Made by a program: the position numbers and the translations under genes. 64,000 bases of DNA from Opitutales bacterium UBA5694 (lineage in GTDB: Bacteria > Verrucomicrobiota > Verrucomicrobiia > Opitutales > Opitutaceae), in NCBI GenBank assembly GCA_002420185.1, contig DIHO01000020.1, positions 1 through 64,000 on the forward strand, given 5' to 3'. Positions 8,237 through 18,404 of the stretch are shown one piece after another; the first letter of the stretch is position 1; each line of letters opens with the position of its first letter. Under the pieces are notes generated by a model. The model was not told where the DNA came from and ran no database searches. It worked only from the letters and a program-made list of their open reading frames with translations.

Positions 8237-9241
8237 CTACTTAACGCTATTTACCTGAGCGAGCACATCGGAGGCCCCGACCTCAGCCGCGTAAGCTTCT
8301 TTTACAGGTTTCGCCAAACGCAGCAAGGCACCCCGCTCTTCAAAAGTATGCGTCTTGAGCTTTCCCTCGTCTTCCATTTGGGCCATTAAGGTCGCATCCA
8401 GATCCGACTCAATCCGTCTCCCATGGGCCCCCGCTTCCCTACCTGCCTTTAAAATAGCAGCCTGTAAATCTTCAGGAAGTCGTCGAAACGTTTTTCCACT
8501 AAAACAGAAGGGGCGGATCGTGATAGCATGCTGTGTAAGTGAAATTTCAGGACTGACTTCGTAAAACTTCATTTGCTGAATCCCTGTCGCTTCATTCTCA
8601 GCCGCTTCGATAACGCCTGTTTGGATCGCGTTATAAATTTCGTTGTACGCGATTACGGTCGGAGCAGCTGAGATTGCCTGAAATATCTTGGTTTGTATCG
8701 GTGCCCCCATGACTCGAATATTGAGTCCTTTTAATTCCGCCATATTCCTAATTGGCTTGTTTGCAATAAGGTGCCGCTTTCCTCCGCCCGCATAGCCGAC
8801 AATCCTGACATCAGCTTTTTCATTTATCTCCTCTACGATCGGTTTCAGGGCGTCTCCATCGAGCACTTTTTTCCAATGTTCCGAATCGCGAAAGAGAAAA
8901 GGCATATCCATCAACGGAGCCGCCTTCGAAAAGGTCGACATATGTGAAGGAGAAACGATGGCGTAGTCTACTGAGAGACCTTGGCTCATGTAAGCAAAAT
9001 AGTCTTTCTCTAATCCTAGTTCGCTATTTTCATAAAGCTCGAAATTGATCGGCTTCCCATAGTACTCCTGCACCAATTCTTGGAATTTTTTTAGAGTCTG
9101 AGTATACGAGTGGTCTCCATCAAATTGGGATGCTCCTCGAAGTGTTATCGTTCCGTCGCGATCAGAACAGGCAACGCACAATAAAGCCGATACTATCGAT
9201 AGGAAGGCGGGGAGAAGAAAACGTCTTTTGCATAGTTTCAT
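8237..9241 (-). CDS. TRAP transporter DctP-type binding lipoprotein
   Basis: 334 residues from the ATG at 9241; a longer start at 9289 would place the signal peptide 16 residues in. Residues 1-25 form a lipoprotein signal with lipobox LCVAC (Cys25). The mature part is a DctP/SBP family 7 domain, with the conserved NIRVMGAP strand and its arginine that clamps the ligand carboxylate, and with GGGKRH and YNAIQTGVIEAAEN segments. Such proteins capture organic acids for a DctQM permease. No dctQ or dctM gene is nearby; the flanking transporters are SSS type. It is therefore an orphan binding protein here, either served by a permease elsewhere or a stranded remnant. Confidence 0.88.
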   Translation of the reverse strand: MKLCKRRFLLPAFLSIVSALLCVACSDRDGTITLRGASQFDGDHSYTQTLKKFQELVQEYYGKPINFELYENSELGLEKDYFAYMSQGLSVDYAIVSPSHMSTFSKAAPLMDMPFLFRDSEHWKKVLDGDALKPIVEEINEKADVRIVGYAGGGKRHLIANKPIRNMAELKGLNIRVMGAPIQTKIFQAISAAPTVIAYNEIYNAIQTGVIEAAENEATGIQQMKFYEVSPEISLTQHAITIRPFCFSGKTFRRLPEDLQAAILKAGREAGAHGRRIESDLDATLMAQMEDEGKLKTHTFEERGALLRLAKPVKEAYAAEVGASDVLAQVNSVK

Positions 9242-9682
9242 AGCCCTGATGACTAGGATGTAGATTCTGAAAATCAACAATAAGGACACACCGAAAAGAA
9301 AAAGTATCGGATCTCCGGATATTCAAAAGGTGCGCCTCGCTCTCGTGCAACACCCCTTGGGCGAATCAGTACTAACTAACGCGGCACTTCACCATACGGC
9401 GGGCTCAAAACTTTGAGGCTATCGAGCGGGCAAGCGAAATCCGTGGATGAATATTAAGGAAACCCAGGGTTGTTGCTTCAACAGGCTCTTTGCTAACGTC
9501 AAGTATACTATAAAAATAGACTAAGCAGCTTTGCCTTGGAGATGCTAATTCGCCAAATTACAGGTTGCCTTTATATTAATTTTAAAATGTTGAAGTGCTC
9601 ATCAATCACGAAGTTTGGCCGAGAAGCTCTGCTAGAGGCACCAGAGACGGTCCGCGAGCAATTGAAGTAAGAACTTCACCAT
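9242..9682. other. Gap with possible nitrilase-type relic
   Basis: No intact gene. On the plus strand at 9318-9416 an open frame reads KVRLALVQHPLGE, which resembles the first beta strand of carbon-nitrogen hydrolases (nitrilase superfamily), and then stops at TGA 9414. A 27-codon ORF starts at ATG 9588 and ends near 9671; it matches nothing I know. Both are too short to call as genes. Confidence 0.3.
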
Positions 9683-10867
9683 CTAACCCATTCCAGTCGA
9701 AACTTTTCGACCGGTAGCTGCCACGTTGTCTGCAACGGCTTCAGGTGTCGGCATTTCCGAGACACAACAGGAAATATTCTGGTTCTGCAGGGCCCAAAGA
9801 TAGGCTTTCGAATGGATCGACATTTTCTCTGGAATAGCTTCGTTAAGTTTTTGGATACACCATTGCGGAGTTTCCATTCCTGGATTGCTTACCGCACGAG
9901 CTACTTTCATGGCTACTATTCCCATACCTACCTGCTTGGCCTTGAGAAGGGAACGCTCGAGTGCAGCGTGGTTTCCAACATTGTAGGCAACCATCGCTCC
10001 GTCATAATGACCGAGTTCGATCGCCTTATCCAGATTGGCCGCCACGTCGTTGTGCATGGACAACGCGGCAAACCGCACAGAGCCTTTCTTTTTCAGGTCG
10101 TCGAATACTTCGCGAATATTTTCATCCTCGAGCATCTCCGGCATGGCAACCCCGTGAGGACAGTGAAGCACATCGAGGTGATCGGTTTGCAGAGCTCTGA
10201 GTGAGTTTTCCACCAGCTCGTGCATTCGGGCCTTTATCTTGGGTTTCCATTCCTTCCTAACGCCATATTCCTTCAACACCAAATGTCGCATATAGGCTGT
10301 CTTGAACTTATTGTCCTGCCCCCTAAAGTACTTGAAGTGATAACCCGGCTTAAGCACTCCCCGCTCCTCAATCATGGAAACCGCCTTCTTTTCTAGATCC
10401 GCCTTTTTTTTGAGCGGCAATCCACTCAAGACGTCTTCCACAAGCGATCGCATAAATTCGTCATAAAAACTAATCTTCGTGGAAAGAAAAAAATTATCGC
10501 GGTTTCCAGACTCTTTGAAATACCTTCCTATTACTTTTTCTGCGTTTCCTTTGCTATATGCTGGAGCCGTATCAATATAATTGATCCCTCTTTCTCGGCA
10601 CGCCTCGATAATTTTAACGTAACCATCATCTTTCCATGGGGTTGTTCCCATCACAATTTCAGAAACCATCATTCCAGTGTCGCCAAACTTTCGGTATGAC
10701 ATCCCTGATTGACGGTTTCTCCAATCGGGGCTGTTCACGTCCGCTTTTGCCGCCTTAATTGCCGATTTATTTTCGCTTCCGATTGCAGCGGGGGCGACGC
10801 TCAGTCCCACCGAAGTAGTCACTACACTGCGAACAAACGTTCTTCTCGAATTTTTATCAGTAGCCAT
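9683..10867 (-). CDS. Tat-exported aldo/keto reductase
   Basis: 394 residues. The N-terminus carries a twin-arginine signal (SRRTFVRS, Arg8-Arg9) followed by a hydrophobic stretch. The AKR barrel begins near residue 57, with Asp99 and Tyr104 (IDTAPAY) and Lys131 (LSTK) as catalytic residues; the fourth position is His in LDVLHCPHG. Export through Tat is common for PVC oxidoreductases that fold with a cofactor, so this one probably works in the periplasm on a sugar or keto compound with bound NADP(H). No 4Fe-4S Cys cluster is visible at the C-terminus. It is followed on the same strand, after a 280-base gap, by no close partner; upstream lies a symporter. Confidence 0.88.
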   Translation of the reverse strand: MATDKNSRRTFVRSVVTTSVGLSVAPAAIGSENKSAIKAAKADVNSPDWRNRQSGMSYRKFGDTGMMVSEIVMGTTPWKDDGYVKIIEACRERGINYIDTAPAYSKGNAEKVIGRYFKESGNRDNFFLSTKISFYDEFMRSLVEDVLSGLPLKKKADLEKKAVSMIEERGVLKPGYHFKYFRGQDNKFKTAYMRHLVLKEYGVRKEWKPKIKARMHELVENSLRALQTDHLDVLHCPHGVAMPEMLEDENIREVFDDLKKKGSVRFAALSMHNDVAANLDKAIELGHYDGAMVAYNVGNHAALERSLLKAKQVGMGIVAMKVARAVSNPGMETPQWCIQKLNEAIPEKMSIHSKAYLWALQNQNISCCVSEMPTPEAVADNVAATGRKVSTGMG

Positions 10868-11144
10868 GATTTATGCTCTATTGGTTTTATACGGAGATTG
10901 ACCGCCTTTGATTGATGGTTTATCCTTGCCCAAAAGCAAGTGCTTCTCCGATGAAATGCCACAAACTAACCAGCTTCCTTCTAACAAATTCTCCTCCAAT
11001 CGCAAAGAAGACCCCCTTTCAGGCGAACCAGATCCCCTTCTTTCAGGAAATCGCTTAACGTGACGACTGCAACCTTTCGCAGGACCAGCACTTGGACTAG
11101 AGATGCTCCAATCTTCACAATTCTTCAATCTAAGCGGGAAAACG

Positions 11145-12779
11145 CTACCAGAAAAGCACGTAGGTTCCGAAATACACCACTGCCACAATAATCACCCAAA
11201 TCAGGAACTGCTTGTTCTCGTTGGCGGTGGGCTCCATGTCGGACAGAACTCGTTTCCTGGATAATTCGAACAACTCCCTGCCGCTTTCTTTGGTCAGAAG
11301 CGATATCCCAAATAGTAAGCATAAACTAAACACCGCTAGAAAGGCGGCAGCGTGGAGGAAATGCATCTTGAGGAAGCCCAACCCGATCTGGTCCACCCAG
11401 GCCCCCACCATCGCGTTATCCGCCGCGAGCCACATGACCAATCCCATTAATGACCCAATTACCAAAGTCCAAAAACTGGCTTTCCGATTGGGTATCGGCG
11501 AGAGCAGGCCACCCATAAAGCAGGCAAGGACTCCACCCACTGAATACGAGTTGAACTTGGCTAGGTAGTCGAAGAGAAACTTGAAATTCGGGATCACCCA
11601 AATGGCCCAGAGTATGCCTGAAGAAATGATCAGCACTCCGGCCACTCTACCCGCAATCACGAGCTCCCGCTCGCTGGCATGTGGCTTGGCCTTTATGTAC
11701 CAATCCATAGTGATGAGGCTTGCGGCTGCACAGATGCTTGAATCGACCGAACTCATCAAAGCCGCCACTAGACCGGCCAAGGTTAATCCAATTAGCCCCG
11801 TCGGAAGCAGTGTCCGGACCATCGTCGAAAAAATCTGGTCTGGCGAAGACGGAGCTGTCGCAAAAAAGCCATCCTGTATCAGCATCAGGCCAATCACACC
11901 TGGAATGACGATTATGAAGAGTGTCAATGATTTCAACAGAGCCGCGAGCAAACCGCCCATTTGCCCTTGATGAATGCTCTGTGCCGCCAAAGCTCTCTGG
12001 ACGACCGAATGGTTCATAGAACAATAGAACAACGAATGTACCGTTAGACCAAATACCACTCCTGTCCAAGGAACATAGCGATCGTCCGTTCCTCGAACGA
12101 GTGACATCAACTCGACTCCTTCTGTCTTTTGGTAGGTATTCACTTTGGTCATGAACGCGTCGATTCCTCCCACTGCATATAGCCCGAAAATAAGGACTAG
12201 GATTCCTCCCAATACCAAAATAAACATCTGGATATAATCCGTCAAGACGACCGCCTTCAAACCTCCTAGTACCGCATAAACGCCGGTTGTCGCTGCCAGT
12301 ACCAGAATACCAGGTACAATCGAGCTCCAACCAAAGAGGTCCATCATTACCTGTCCCCCCGCATATAGGGAGAGAGGCACGACGTTTAGGGCGAGAAAGA
12401 GAATCTGGAAGATCGAGGCGAACCGCAGAGACTCCTTCCCGTAACGCACTCCCAGATACTGAGGGGTTGTTACGATTCCGAGTCGAATGTAGGCTGGCAG
12501 AAAAATGATCCCCATCAAGGCGAATCCCAAAACCCCCGCCAACTGGTAGTTGGCCACCGCTACACCTATCACGACGGCCAAACCTGCTTGCCCCACAAAC
12601 TGCTCTGCGGATATATTAGTAGCGAAAAGCGAAGCTCCAATCATGGGCCACTTCATCTTACGCCCGGCCAGGAAGTAGTCTTGAGAGTCTTTAACGCCGT
12701 TGCCCAAACGTACTGTAATCCAGAGGATGATTACGAAGTAGCCAATAACGATCGATAGATCGATTGGGGAAATTTTCAT
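11145..12779 (-). CDS. Sodium/solute symporter, SGLT-like
   Basis: 544-residue SSS-family transporter with about 14 hydrophobic helices, the DYFLAGRKMKWP motif, and the GASLFATNISAEQFVGQAG segment typical of the SGLT/sugar and sialic-acid branch. The long C-terminal part has a charged loop before a final helix, as in bacterial SGLT proteins. It probably imports a sugar or sugar derivative with sodium. Monocistronic by appearance: 277 bases separate it from the aldo/keto reductase on the same strand. Confidence 0.92.
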   Translation of the reverse strand: MKISPIDLSIVIGYFVIILWITVRLGNGVKDSQDYFLAGRKMKWPMIGASLFATNISAEQFVGQAGLAVVIGVAVANYQLAGVLGFALMGIIFLPAYIRLGIVTTPQYLGVRYGKESLRFASIFQILFLALNVVPLSLYAGGQVMMDLFGWSSIVPGILVLAATTGVYAVLGGLKAVVLTDYIQMFILVLGGILVLIFGLYAVGGIDAFMTKVNTYQKTEGVELMSLVRGTDDRYVPWTGVVFGLTVHSLFYCSMNHSVVQRALAAQSIHQGQMGGLLAALLKSLTLFIIVIPGVIGLMLIQDGFFATAPSSPDQIFSTMVRTLLPTGLIGLTLAGLVAALMSSVDSSICAAASLITMDWYIKAKPHASERELVIAGRVAGVLIISSGILWAIWVIPNFKFLFDYLAKFNSYSVGGVLACFMGGLLSPIPNRKASFWTLVIGSLMGLVMWLAADNAMVGAWVDQIGLGFLKMHFLHAAAFLAVFSLCLLFGISLLTKESGRELFELSRKRVLSDMEPTANENKQFLIWVIIVAVVYFGTYVLFW

Positions 12780-13552
12780 CAGGGAGTATCAGTAGGGAGT
12801 TGAAACGGACGAGAGGTGTTTCTCTATAATTTACATAGGATAGCAATAATCAATTACCCATGCCAATGGACAAATGCATTCGCCCATGTGAGAAAGCTTA
12901 CCTCGATCCGTACGCCCGAATGATTACAACTTAATGAATGAGTCCGACGACATTCAAGCTAGTTCGTGAACAGTTGGGGTCATTTTAGTTGTATAAAAGA
13001 TAACACCGGCAACACCCAGACAGTCAATGCAACAATACAAGCACCTTGCTATCACCCCTCCCTGATGGTTTCTAATAACTCGATTTCTTCAATTGAATGA
13101 GCCCGTAGAAATGTAAGAATATGGGAGCTTGATTCTGACATATTAGCCATCCATGAAAGTGCTTAATTTTGGCGTTTTGATTACATTTTGTGATTAACTA
13201 TTCAATACATTTATCATGTTCTCCCTGGAACGCGGAGAGTTACTATGAGACTTTGGAAGCTAAGGAGAGAGATCGATGCTCGAAGCGTCCTGCCACTTTC
13301 CCATGATCGCCCTGTTACCAAGCTTTTTCCCCGCTAACTCTCAATGCGATCATCCCACGACTCTTCTTGGTCTATTTCCAACCTTTACGGCACTCGCCGA
13401 CAACAGAAGCGATTCATCGCGTTGGGGTTTAAGCAATTCGGATCACTACATCCCGAAGCACGTCCCAAAAAACGGGTAAAGCAATTCGATAAACGCATTC
13501 CCAGGGCCATACCCCAAGGCAATTACCCCAGACGAAGTATTAACTGGAAAAG
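12780..13552. other. Long gap with a possible sulfatase fragment
   Basis: AT-rich and mostly without coding sense. The plus frame 13276-13479 contains QCDHPTTLLGLFPTFTALAD, which resembles the iduronate-sulfatase-like segment CDxPvsLLDLyPTLxeLaG in the middle of sulfatases. The flanks do not continue the homology in one frame. This could be a small sulfatase relic. Another plus frame (13344-13556) is open for 70 codons without recognisable similarity. Confidence 0.35.
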
Positions 13553-14017
13553 CTAGTTCATAAATCGAATATAGGCATTGAGAGAGGTGGCTACCATGAC
13601 CCATAGAAAGTAAGGCAGAATAAAAACCGACTTCATCCGCAATCGTGGGTAGTAACCGAATAGAAACCAGGCGATCAGAATGGTTAGTAGAATAATCACT
13701 ACCATGGCAGCTCCCACTTGGTGATAGCGAAAGAACAATGGATTCCAGGATACATTCAAAACCCATTGAATCGTATAAAGAGTGATCCACCGCTTCTTAT
13801 CAGATAATTCGCTCCATCCGAGAGCCATGTAAGCGGCAAAACATAGCATTACTGTTGTCCAGGCTACCCCAAACACCCAACCCGGAGGCGTCCAGGGCGC
13901 TTTACTTAGCTGGAGATACCAATCTGATGAGGGTCCATTGCCCATCAGTAATCCCCCAATTCCCAAGGCCGTGAAATTCAATATTAAAAACGCTATGAGT
14001 CTTATCGCAACTTTCAT
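13553..14017 (-). CDS. TspO/MBR family membrane protein
   Basis: 154 residues with five transmembrane helices, the normal size for bacterial TspO, the homologue of the mitochondrial translocator protein that binds tetrapyrroles. Signature residues are present: PWTPPGWVFG at residues 41-50 in loop 1, the YTIQWVLNVSWNPLFF helix with its paired Trp residues, and ATSLNAYIRF at the C-terminus. In bacteria it is linked to porphyrin handling, oxidative stress and stationary-phase regulation. It stands alone. Confidence 0.93.
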   Translation of the reverse strand: MKVAIRLIAFLILNFTALGIGGLLMGNGPSSDWYLQLSKAPWTPPGWVFGVAWTTVMLCFAAYMALGWSELSDKKRWITLYTIQWVLNVSWNPLFFRYHQVGAAMVVIILLTILIAWFLFGYYPRLRMKSVFILPYFLWVMVATSLNAYIRFMN

Positions 14018-14155
14018 TTACCTACTTTTAATCTTAATGACCTACCTAACCACCCCCTGCACTCTAATCCTCAATGAATACGACACCGGTCCTCAAATTT
14101 CGTATCCGTATTATGTTTACAAATTATAGATAGGTTCAACTTTAAAAATGAACTC

Positions 14156-15202
14156 CTAATGCTCCACAACCCATATGTTTCTGAACTGAATCTTGTTGCT
14201 GTGATCCTGAAGGGAAAGGCCCCCATTTTTGCCACTCTCCCCTAGCTCGCGCCCTTTTTGGGTGTTGGAGGTCGCTCCTTCAATCTGGAAGCTGTTGTGG
14301 ATCTTCACTCCGTTGTGCCAAACGGTAAATTCCGCGTGATCAACTTTGTTGCCCTCCGAATCACGACGGAGACGTTTGAATTCCACATCGAAGGTCTGCC
14401 ACACACCAGGCGCCCAGCACATGTTCACTCGCGGAGGTGATTGCTTGTAAAGTGCGCCACACTCGTTCCACATGCCGGCCAGACCATAACTGTCGAGAAT
14501 CTGGATCTCGTATCCGCCCGGCAGGAAGAAACCACTGTTAGCTCGCTTTTGTCCCCGATGCTCGGGCTCGTAGGGCAATCGGAATTCAAGGTGTACCTTC
14601 ACGTCTCCAAAACTCTGGCGCGTTTGGATGGATCCACCGACATTGTTGTTATCCTTTTTGGGCAGCACTTCAAAATAGCCGTCTTTAGTCAACCAGGTTG
14701 GATCTCCACCCCCTCGGCGCTCCCAGGCATCGAGGTTGGATCCATCAAAAAGCACCACCGCGTTTTCAGGAGCCTTTTTACCCGTAGTGGGTGAGGTGCG
14801 ATGCACGCGTTTTAAGGAAAATGGAGTATCGAAGGCTCCGCCGGCCTTCTTACCGATGAAACTGTCGTTGGTAATTTTGCCGGAGTATCCATTCTGATCG
14901 AATGTCATCTTACCGTTCTTCCAAACTTCCTCAGTTTTGACCTTAAAGTCCGCCCGCTTATCGAACTCCTCCAGAATCTGAATTTCGTATCGATTGTTGC
15001 CTAGACCTATAACGCGAGCCACGAGGCCGGGATTGTTCCTTGCGTTGCCGTCTTTCTGAGGAGCGTCAACCCAGCCGCCTTCCCAGTCTCCCATAAACGG
15101 CGGGATGGGTTCTATGTTGGCTTGGGAAACAGACGAACTACTCATCCACAACAAGACTGAAAATGCGAGGGTGAAGAGGTTTTTAACAGAGGTACGGTTC
15201 AT
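14156..15202 (-). CDS. DUF1080 (3-keto-disaccharide hydrolase-like) protein
   Basis: 348 residues with a Sec signal peptide (cleavage near SQA, residue 28). Residues about 35-140 form a beta-rich N-terminal domain rich in Gly and Lys. Residues about 145-348 are the DUF1080 jelly-roll domain, with the LFDGSNLDAWERRGG opening, the NSGFFLPGGYEIQILDS core and the IQFRNIWVVEH ending typical of the family. Characterised DUF1080 enzymes hydrolyse or lyse 3-keto-glycosides after a dehydrogenase has oxidised the sugar. It follows the PVC-type dehydrogenase on the same strand with a 166-base gap and is probably co-expressed with it. Confidence 0.9.
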   Translation of the reverse strand: MNRTSVKNLFTLAFSVLLWMSSSSVSQANIEPIPPFMGDWEGGWVDAPQKDGNARNNPGLVARVIGLGNNRYEIQILEEFDKRADFKVKTEEVWKNGKMTFDQNGYSGKITNDSFIGKKAGGAFDTPFSLKRVHRTSPTTGKKAPENAVVLFDGSNLDAWERRGGGDPTWLTKDGYFEVLPKKDNNNVGGSIQTRQSFGDVKVHLEFRLPYEPEHRGQKRANSGFFLPGGYEIQILDSYGLAGMWNECGALYKQSPPRVNMCWAPGVWQTFDVEFKRLRRDSEGNKVDHAEFTVWHNGVKIHNSFQIEGATSNTQKGRELGESGKNGGLSLQDHSNKIQFRNIWVVEH

Positions 15203-15368
15203 TCAAATCAAGACGTTAAAGGTTTATTATGGTAGATTCCACTAAAGATGGAAATACTTTCAGGCAATCTTCGATTGAGTTCGCGAGTCTTTTAACTAGA
15301 TCCCACCGCCACGAAGAGTACAAATCGCCTCTCCCGATGCACAGAGTGGGGAGTTGCCCTTGAGTTGA

Positions 15369-18248
15369 CTACTGCTGGAGGTAGGCGATCAAGTCGACCA
15401 CCTCTCGTTCATCCATAGTCTGCAGTAACCCTTCCGGCATCGTCGATTGCTCAGTCTGACTTTGTTCTATTATTTCGGATACCGGTATCACCTTTGAGGA
15501 ATTCGGACCGGCGATCGTTATAGTGTGTCTAGATTGAGCGGTGATGTTGCCGCTCAACACTCGTCCATCTTTTAGCGTTAGCACATTCATGCGGTAGTCC
15601 TGCGGCAATACCGCGCCTGGATCGATAAGGTTCTCTAGCAAGTAGTATAGGTTCTGGCGATCACCACCGTCCAGCGGTGGGCCTAAACTGCCTCCCTCTC
15701 CAAAAAGGGTATGGCATGACGCACAGCTTCGTTGAAATAGGGACTTCCCATTAGCGATGCTCCCATTCCTCAACCGATCTGGAGTCAGGTTTGCCTGCCA
15801 ACTCTTTATCTGCGCTTGCTTGTTCTCTGGACTTTGACGCAACTGCCCCCAAACCTGTTCGAGTAGAGCGTTCAGCCCATCGTCACCTAAATTGTAAATC
15901 TGGCGGGCATGAAAGGCAGACAGGTCGGACCGAGGAACCATGCCGTTCTTGATGGCCCTTAGGAGTGTTCCCGCAAAGGTAACTCTAGAACTCAGAGTGG
16001 CCATAGTTGCTTGACGGTCATCAGTTAAATAACGGCGATAGGGTCTCAAAATCGCAGCCGCTATTGCAGGACTGTCGAAAGCGGCTAGTTCAACTATGGC
16101 CTGATTGCGACGAGACTGATTCTCCAACAGACTCAACCAGTCCCGCTCCGTCATCTGCACGCTTTGATCAAAGACCTTCTCCAGTTCCGCGGCAATGGCA
16201 CGAACACCCGCATCTAATGACGACGCCAACAATTCCCAGTTCGCTGGTGCCTCGATTCCCTTCAAACCGTTGAGAGCTTCTGCAATCCCCTTCACCCCTG
16301 CTCGTGCCTGCAACCGGTCGCCTCGATCCAAAGTAGCGGTTATTTCCTTCACCAACCGAGGCATCAAATCGGCATTCAAATCAAAGTCAGACGCAATACG
16401 ACGCACGATGTTCTTGTAGACCTGTGAATCCGAGCAGTTGGATAGAAGCCCAAGTGCTCGCGCGGGATTCGATTCCACGAGAGGAAGCAAAGCATACCAA
16501 ATCATATACGGTAAATTCTGGTCGGATACGTATCCAAAATCCGTTACTAATTCTTCCGCCAACACCCACTGCTGATCCTCTGAAAAGCGAGGAAGCGTGG
16601 AGGCCACGTACAGGCGGACCAACCGAGACACTCCATCCCTCGCTAGATCACTGATCTTTCGAAACTGATCCTTTGTCAAATACCCATCCTCTCCGATAAG
16701 CCGTATCGCCCAACTTCGAACATGCTCATCGCTATGATTCAGCAACGCGGTGAGTCGCTTTTCTCCCACTCCACCAGAACTGTGCAGGGCCCACATAAAT
16801 CGCAGTTGCCGATCAACGGCGTGTTCACCCGAATCGAGCATACGAAACAGTTCCCTTCGGGCATCTTCAATATCTATTTCAGCGTGGAAACGCTCCTGCA
16901 AGAGCCGTCGGGCATGACGGACATAATAGTCATTACGATGTAACTGATAGGAGGCTAGCTCCAAATTGGAGCCCATCCCCAGATCGACCGGACCGGAACG
17001 ATTCGCGTCTCCGTATACAACCTTGTAAATACGGCCGCTAGTGCGATGAACCCCATCATTATCGTGGCATTCTCCGAAATCCGTCCAATCAGACAGATAG
17101 GCCCCGCCATCCGGTCCATAGATTTGAGTCACTCCCTTATACCAGGGGTGATTGGCGATCATAAAATCATTGCCGTGAGTTGCCACGTATCCAGAGCCCG
17201 ACCTTTGTAGAATCTCATTATTGATGCGTCGACCGTGAGTGTTGCTAAGGAAGAGGGTGTCGCGGTATTTCTCCGGCCAGTTATCACCCAGGTAGATCAT
17301 CGCTCCGCAATGCGAATGACCGCCTCCCAAGAGGTTGGTGAGTCCTTCCGCATTGTCGCGGAACTGCCTGCGATCCGTCCACTCGCCTTCGTGATGCAAA
17401 TGATCGGCAGTCATAGGAATTCGTTCATAAACGTGTGCCGCCGAACCTTGGCCGTGCATTCGAGGATAGTAAGCACCGGGAATGACGTGCCACAAGTGAC
17501 CGTTCACGTTGCCCGTCATGAACATCTCACCCATATCATTCCAGTCGAGACCCCAGGGATTGGTGGTTCCACGAGCCACTATTTCCACCTCGTGGGTAAC
17601 CGGATGGAGACGCCAGATTCCGCAGCTGATATCAATCCGCTTTGTGGCGGGAGTACCCGGTTTCCCGACCAAGGACGCCGCCGTGATACCATGCCTGCCG
17701 TAAAGCCAACCATCGAGCCCCCATGTTAAACCATTGAAAAAGTTGTGTTTAGCTGCTGTCGAAAATCCGTCCAACACGATCTCTGGAGGGCCATCCGGCA
17801 CGTCGTCACCGTCGCGATCCGGGATAAACTCCAGGTTGGGTGAATCACATATCCAGACTCCACCAAAGCCCACCACCATCCCTGACAAATGGGTCGCCTT
17901 CTCGTAGAAGATCTTTCGCGAATCGAACTTCCCATCATTGTCGGAATCCTCGAAAACTAGAATTCGATCCTCCCCCTTCATCTCCCACTCCTTGTAAGAA
18001 TAAGACTCGGCCACCCAGACCCGCCCTCGGTCGTCCAGCTTCATGGCAATCGGTTGCCGGACATCAGGTTCACCCGCAAACAACGTAGCTGAGAATCCTT
18101 CCGGCAATTGCATCGCTGCAGCCGCTTCTTCAGGGGCCAGCGGCTCTCGGCCCGGTTCCTGTGTATTGAAAGGGATGTACCGATCTGATGCCTCGAGTGG
18201 GACGAACAATGAGTAGATGAGTCCTAGAGCTATCAAAAAGTCTTTCAT
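15369..18248 (-). CDS. PVC-type membrane-bound dehydrogenase with cytochrome c
   Basis: 959 residues: a signal peptide (1-20), a six-bladed beta-propeller of the sugar-dehydrogenase-like type (about 45-430), a HEAT-like helical region (about 450-800) and a C-terminal c-type heme domain with CASCH at 842-846 and a distal Met in STMPEGL. This architecture is characteristic of Planctomycetes and Verrucomicrobia and is thought to couple periplasmic sugar oxidation to cytochromes. The heme thiolate pair and axial His are intact. Upstream of the DUF1080 gene, so the pair may oxidise and then cleave a glycoside. Substrate unknown. Confidence 0.92.
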   Translation of the reverse strand: MKDFLIALGLIYSLFVPLEASDRYIPFNTQEPGREPLAPEEAAAAMQLPEGFSATLFAGEPDVRQPIAMKLDDRGRVWVAESYSYKEWEMKGEDRILVFEDSDNDGKFDSRKIFYEKATHLSGMVVGFGGVWICDSPNLEFIPDRDGDDVPDGPPEIVLDGFSTAAKHNFFNGLTWGLDGWLYGRHGITAASLVGKPGTPATKRIDISCGIWRLHPVTHEVEIVARGTTNPWGLDWNDMGEMFMTGNVNGHLWHVIPGAYYPRMHGQGSAAHVYERIPMTADHLHHEGEWTDRRQFRDNAEGLTNLLGGGHSHCGAMIYLGDNWPEKYRDTLFLSNTHGRRINNEILQRSGSGYVATHGNDFMIANHPWYKGVTQIYGPDGGAYLSDWTDFGECHDNDGVHRTSGRIYKVVYGDANRSGPVDLGMGSNLELASYQLHRNDYYVRHARRLLQERFHAEIDIEDARRELFRMLDSGEHAVDRQLRFMWALHSSGGVGEKRLTALLNHSDEHVRSWAIRLIGEDGYLTKDQFRKISDLARDGVSRLVRLYVASTLPRFSEDQQWVLAEELVTDFGYVSDQNLPYMIWYALLPLVESNPARALGLLSNCSDSQVYKNIVRRIASDFDLNADLMPRLVKEITATLDRGDRLQARAGVKGIAEALNGLKGIEAPANWELLASSLDAGVRAIAAELEKVFDQSVQMTERDWLSLLENQSRRNQAIVELAAFDSPAIAAAILRPYRRYLTDDRQATMATLSSRVTFAGTLLRAIKNGMVPRSDLSAFHARQIYNLGDDGLNALLEQVWGQLRQSPENKQAQIKSWQANLTPDRLRNGSIANGKSLFQRSCASCHTLFGEGGSLGPPLDGGDRQNLYYLLENLIDPGAVLPQDYRMNVLTLKDGRVLSGNITAQSRHTITIAGPNSSKVIPVSEIIEQSQTEQSTMPEGLLQTMDEREVVDLIAYLQQ

Positions 18249-18404
18249 CGGGTGAAACGTTTACGGGAAGCTGTACAGGTTCAACATTGCACGGCACGGG
18301 GTCAAGGTTCACAGGCAAGGAAAACCCTCTACTCGTTAAGTTCGGTAGCATGATTTAAGAATGATTGATATTCTACCCGACGACTCTAGATAATACACAC
18401 AACC

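Noticed and set aside
10871..11188. 105-codon minus-strand ORF between the reductase and symporter
   Set aside because: Low-complexity Ser/Gly/Arg-rich text with no hydrophobic or family pattern; treated as non-coding.
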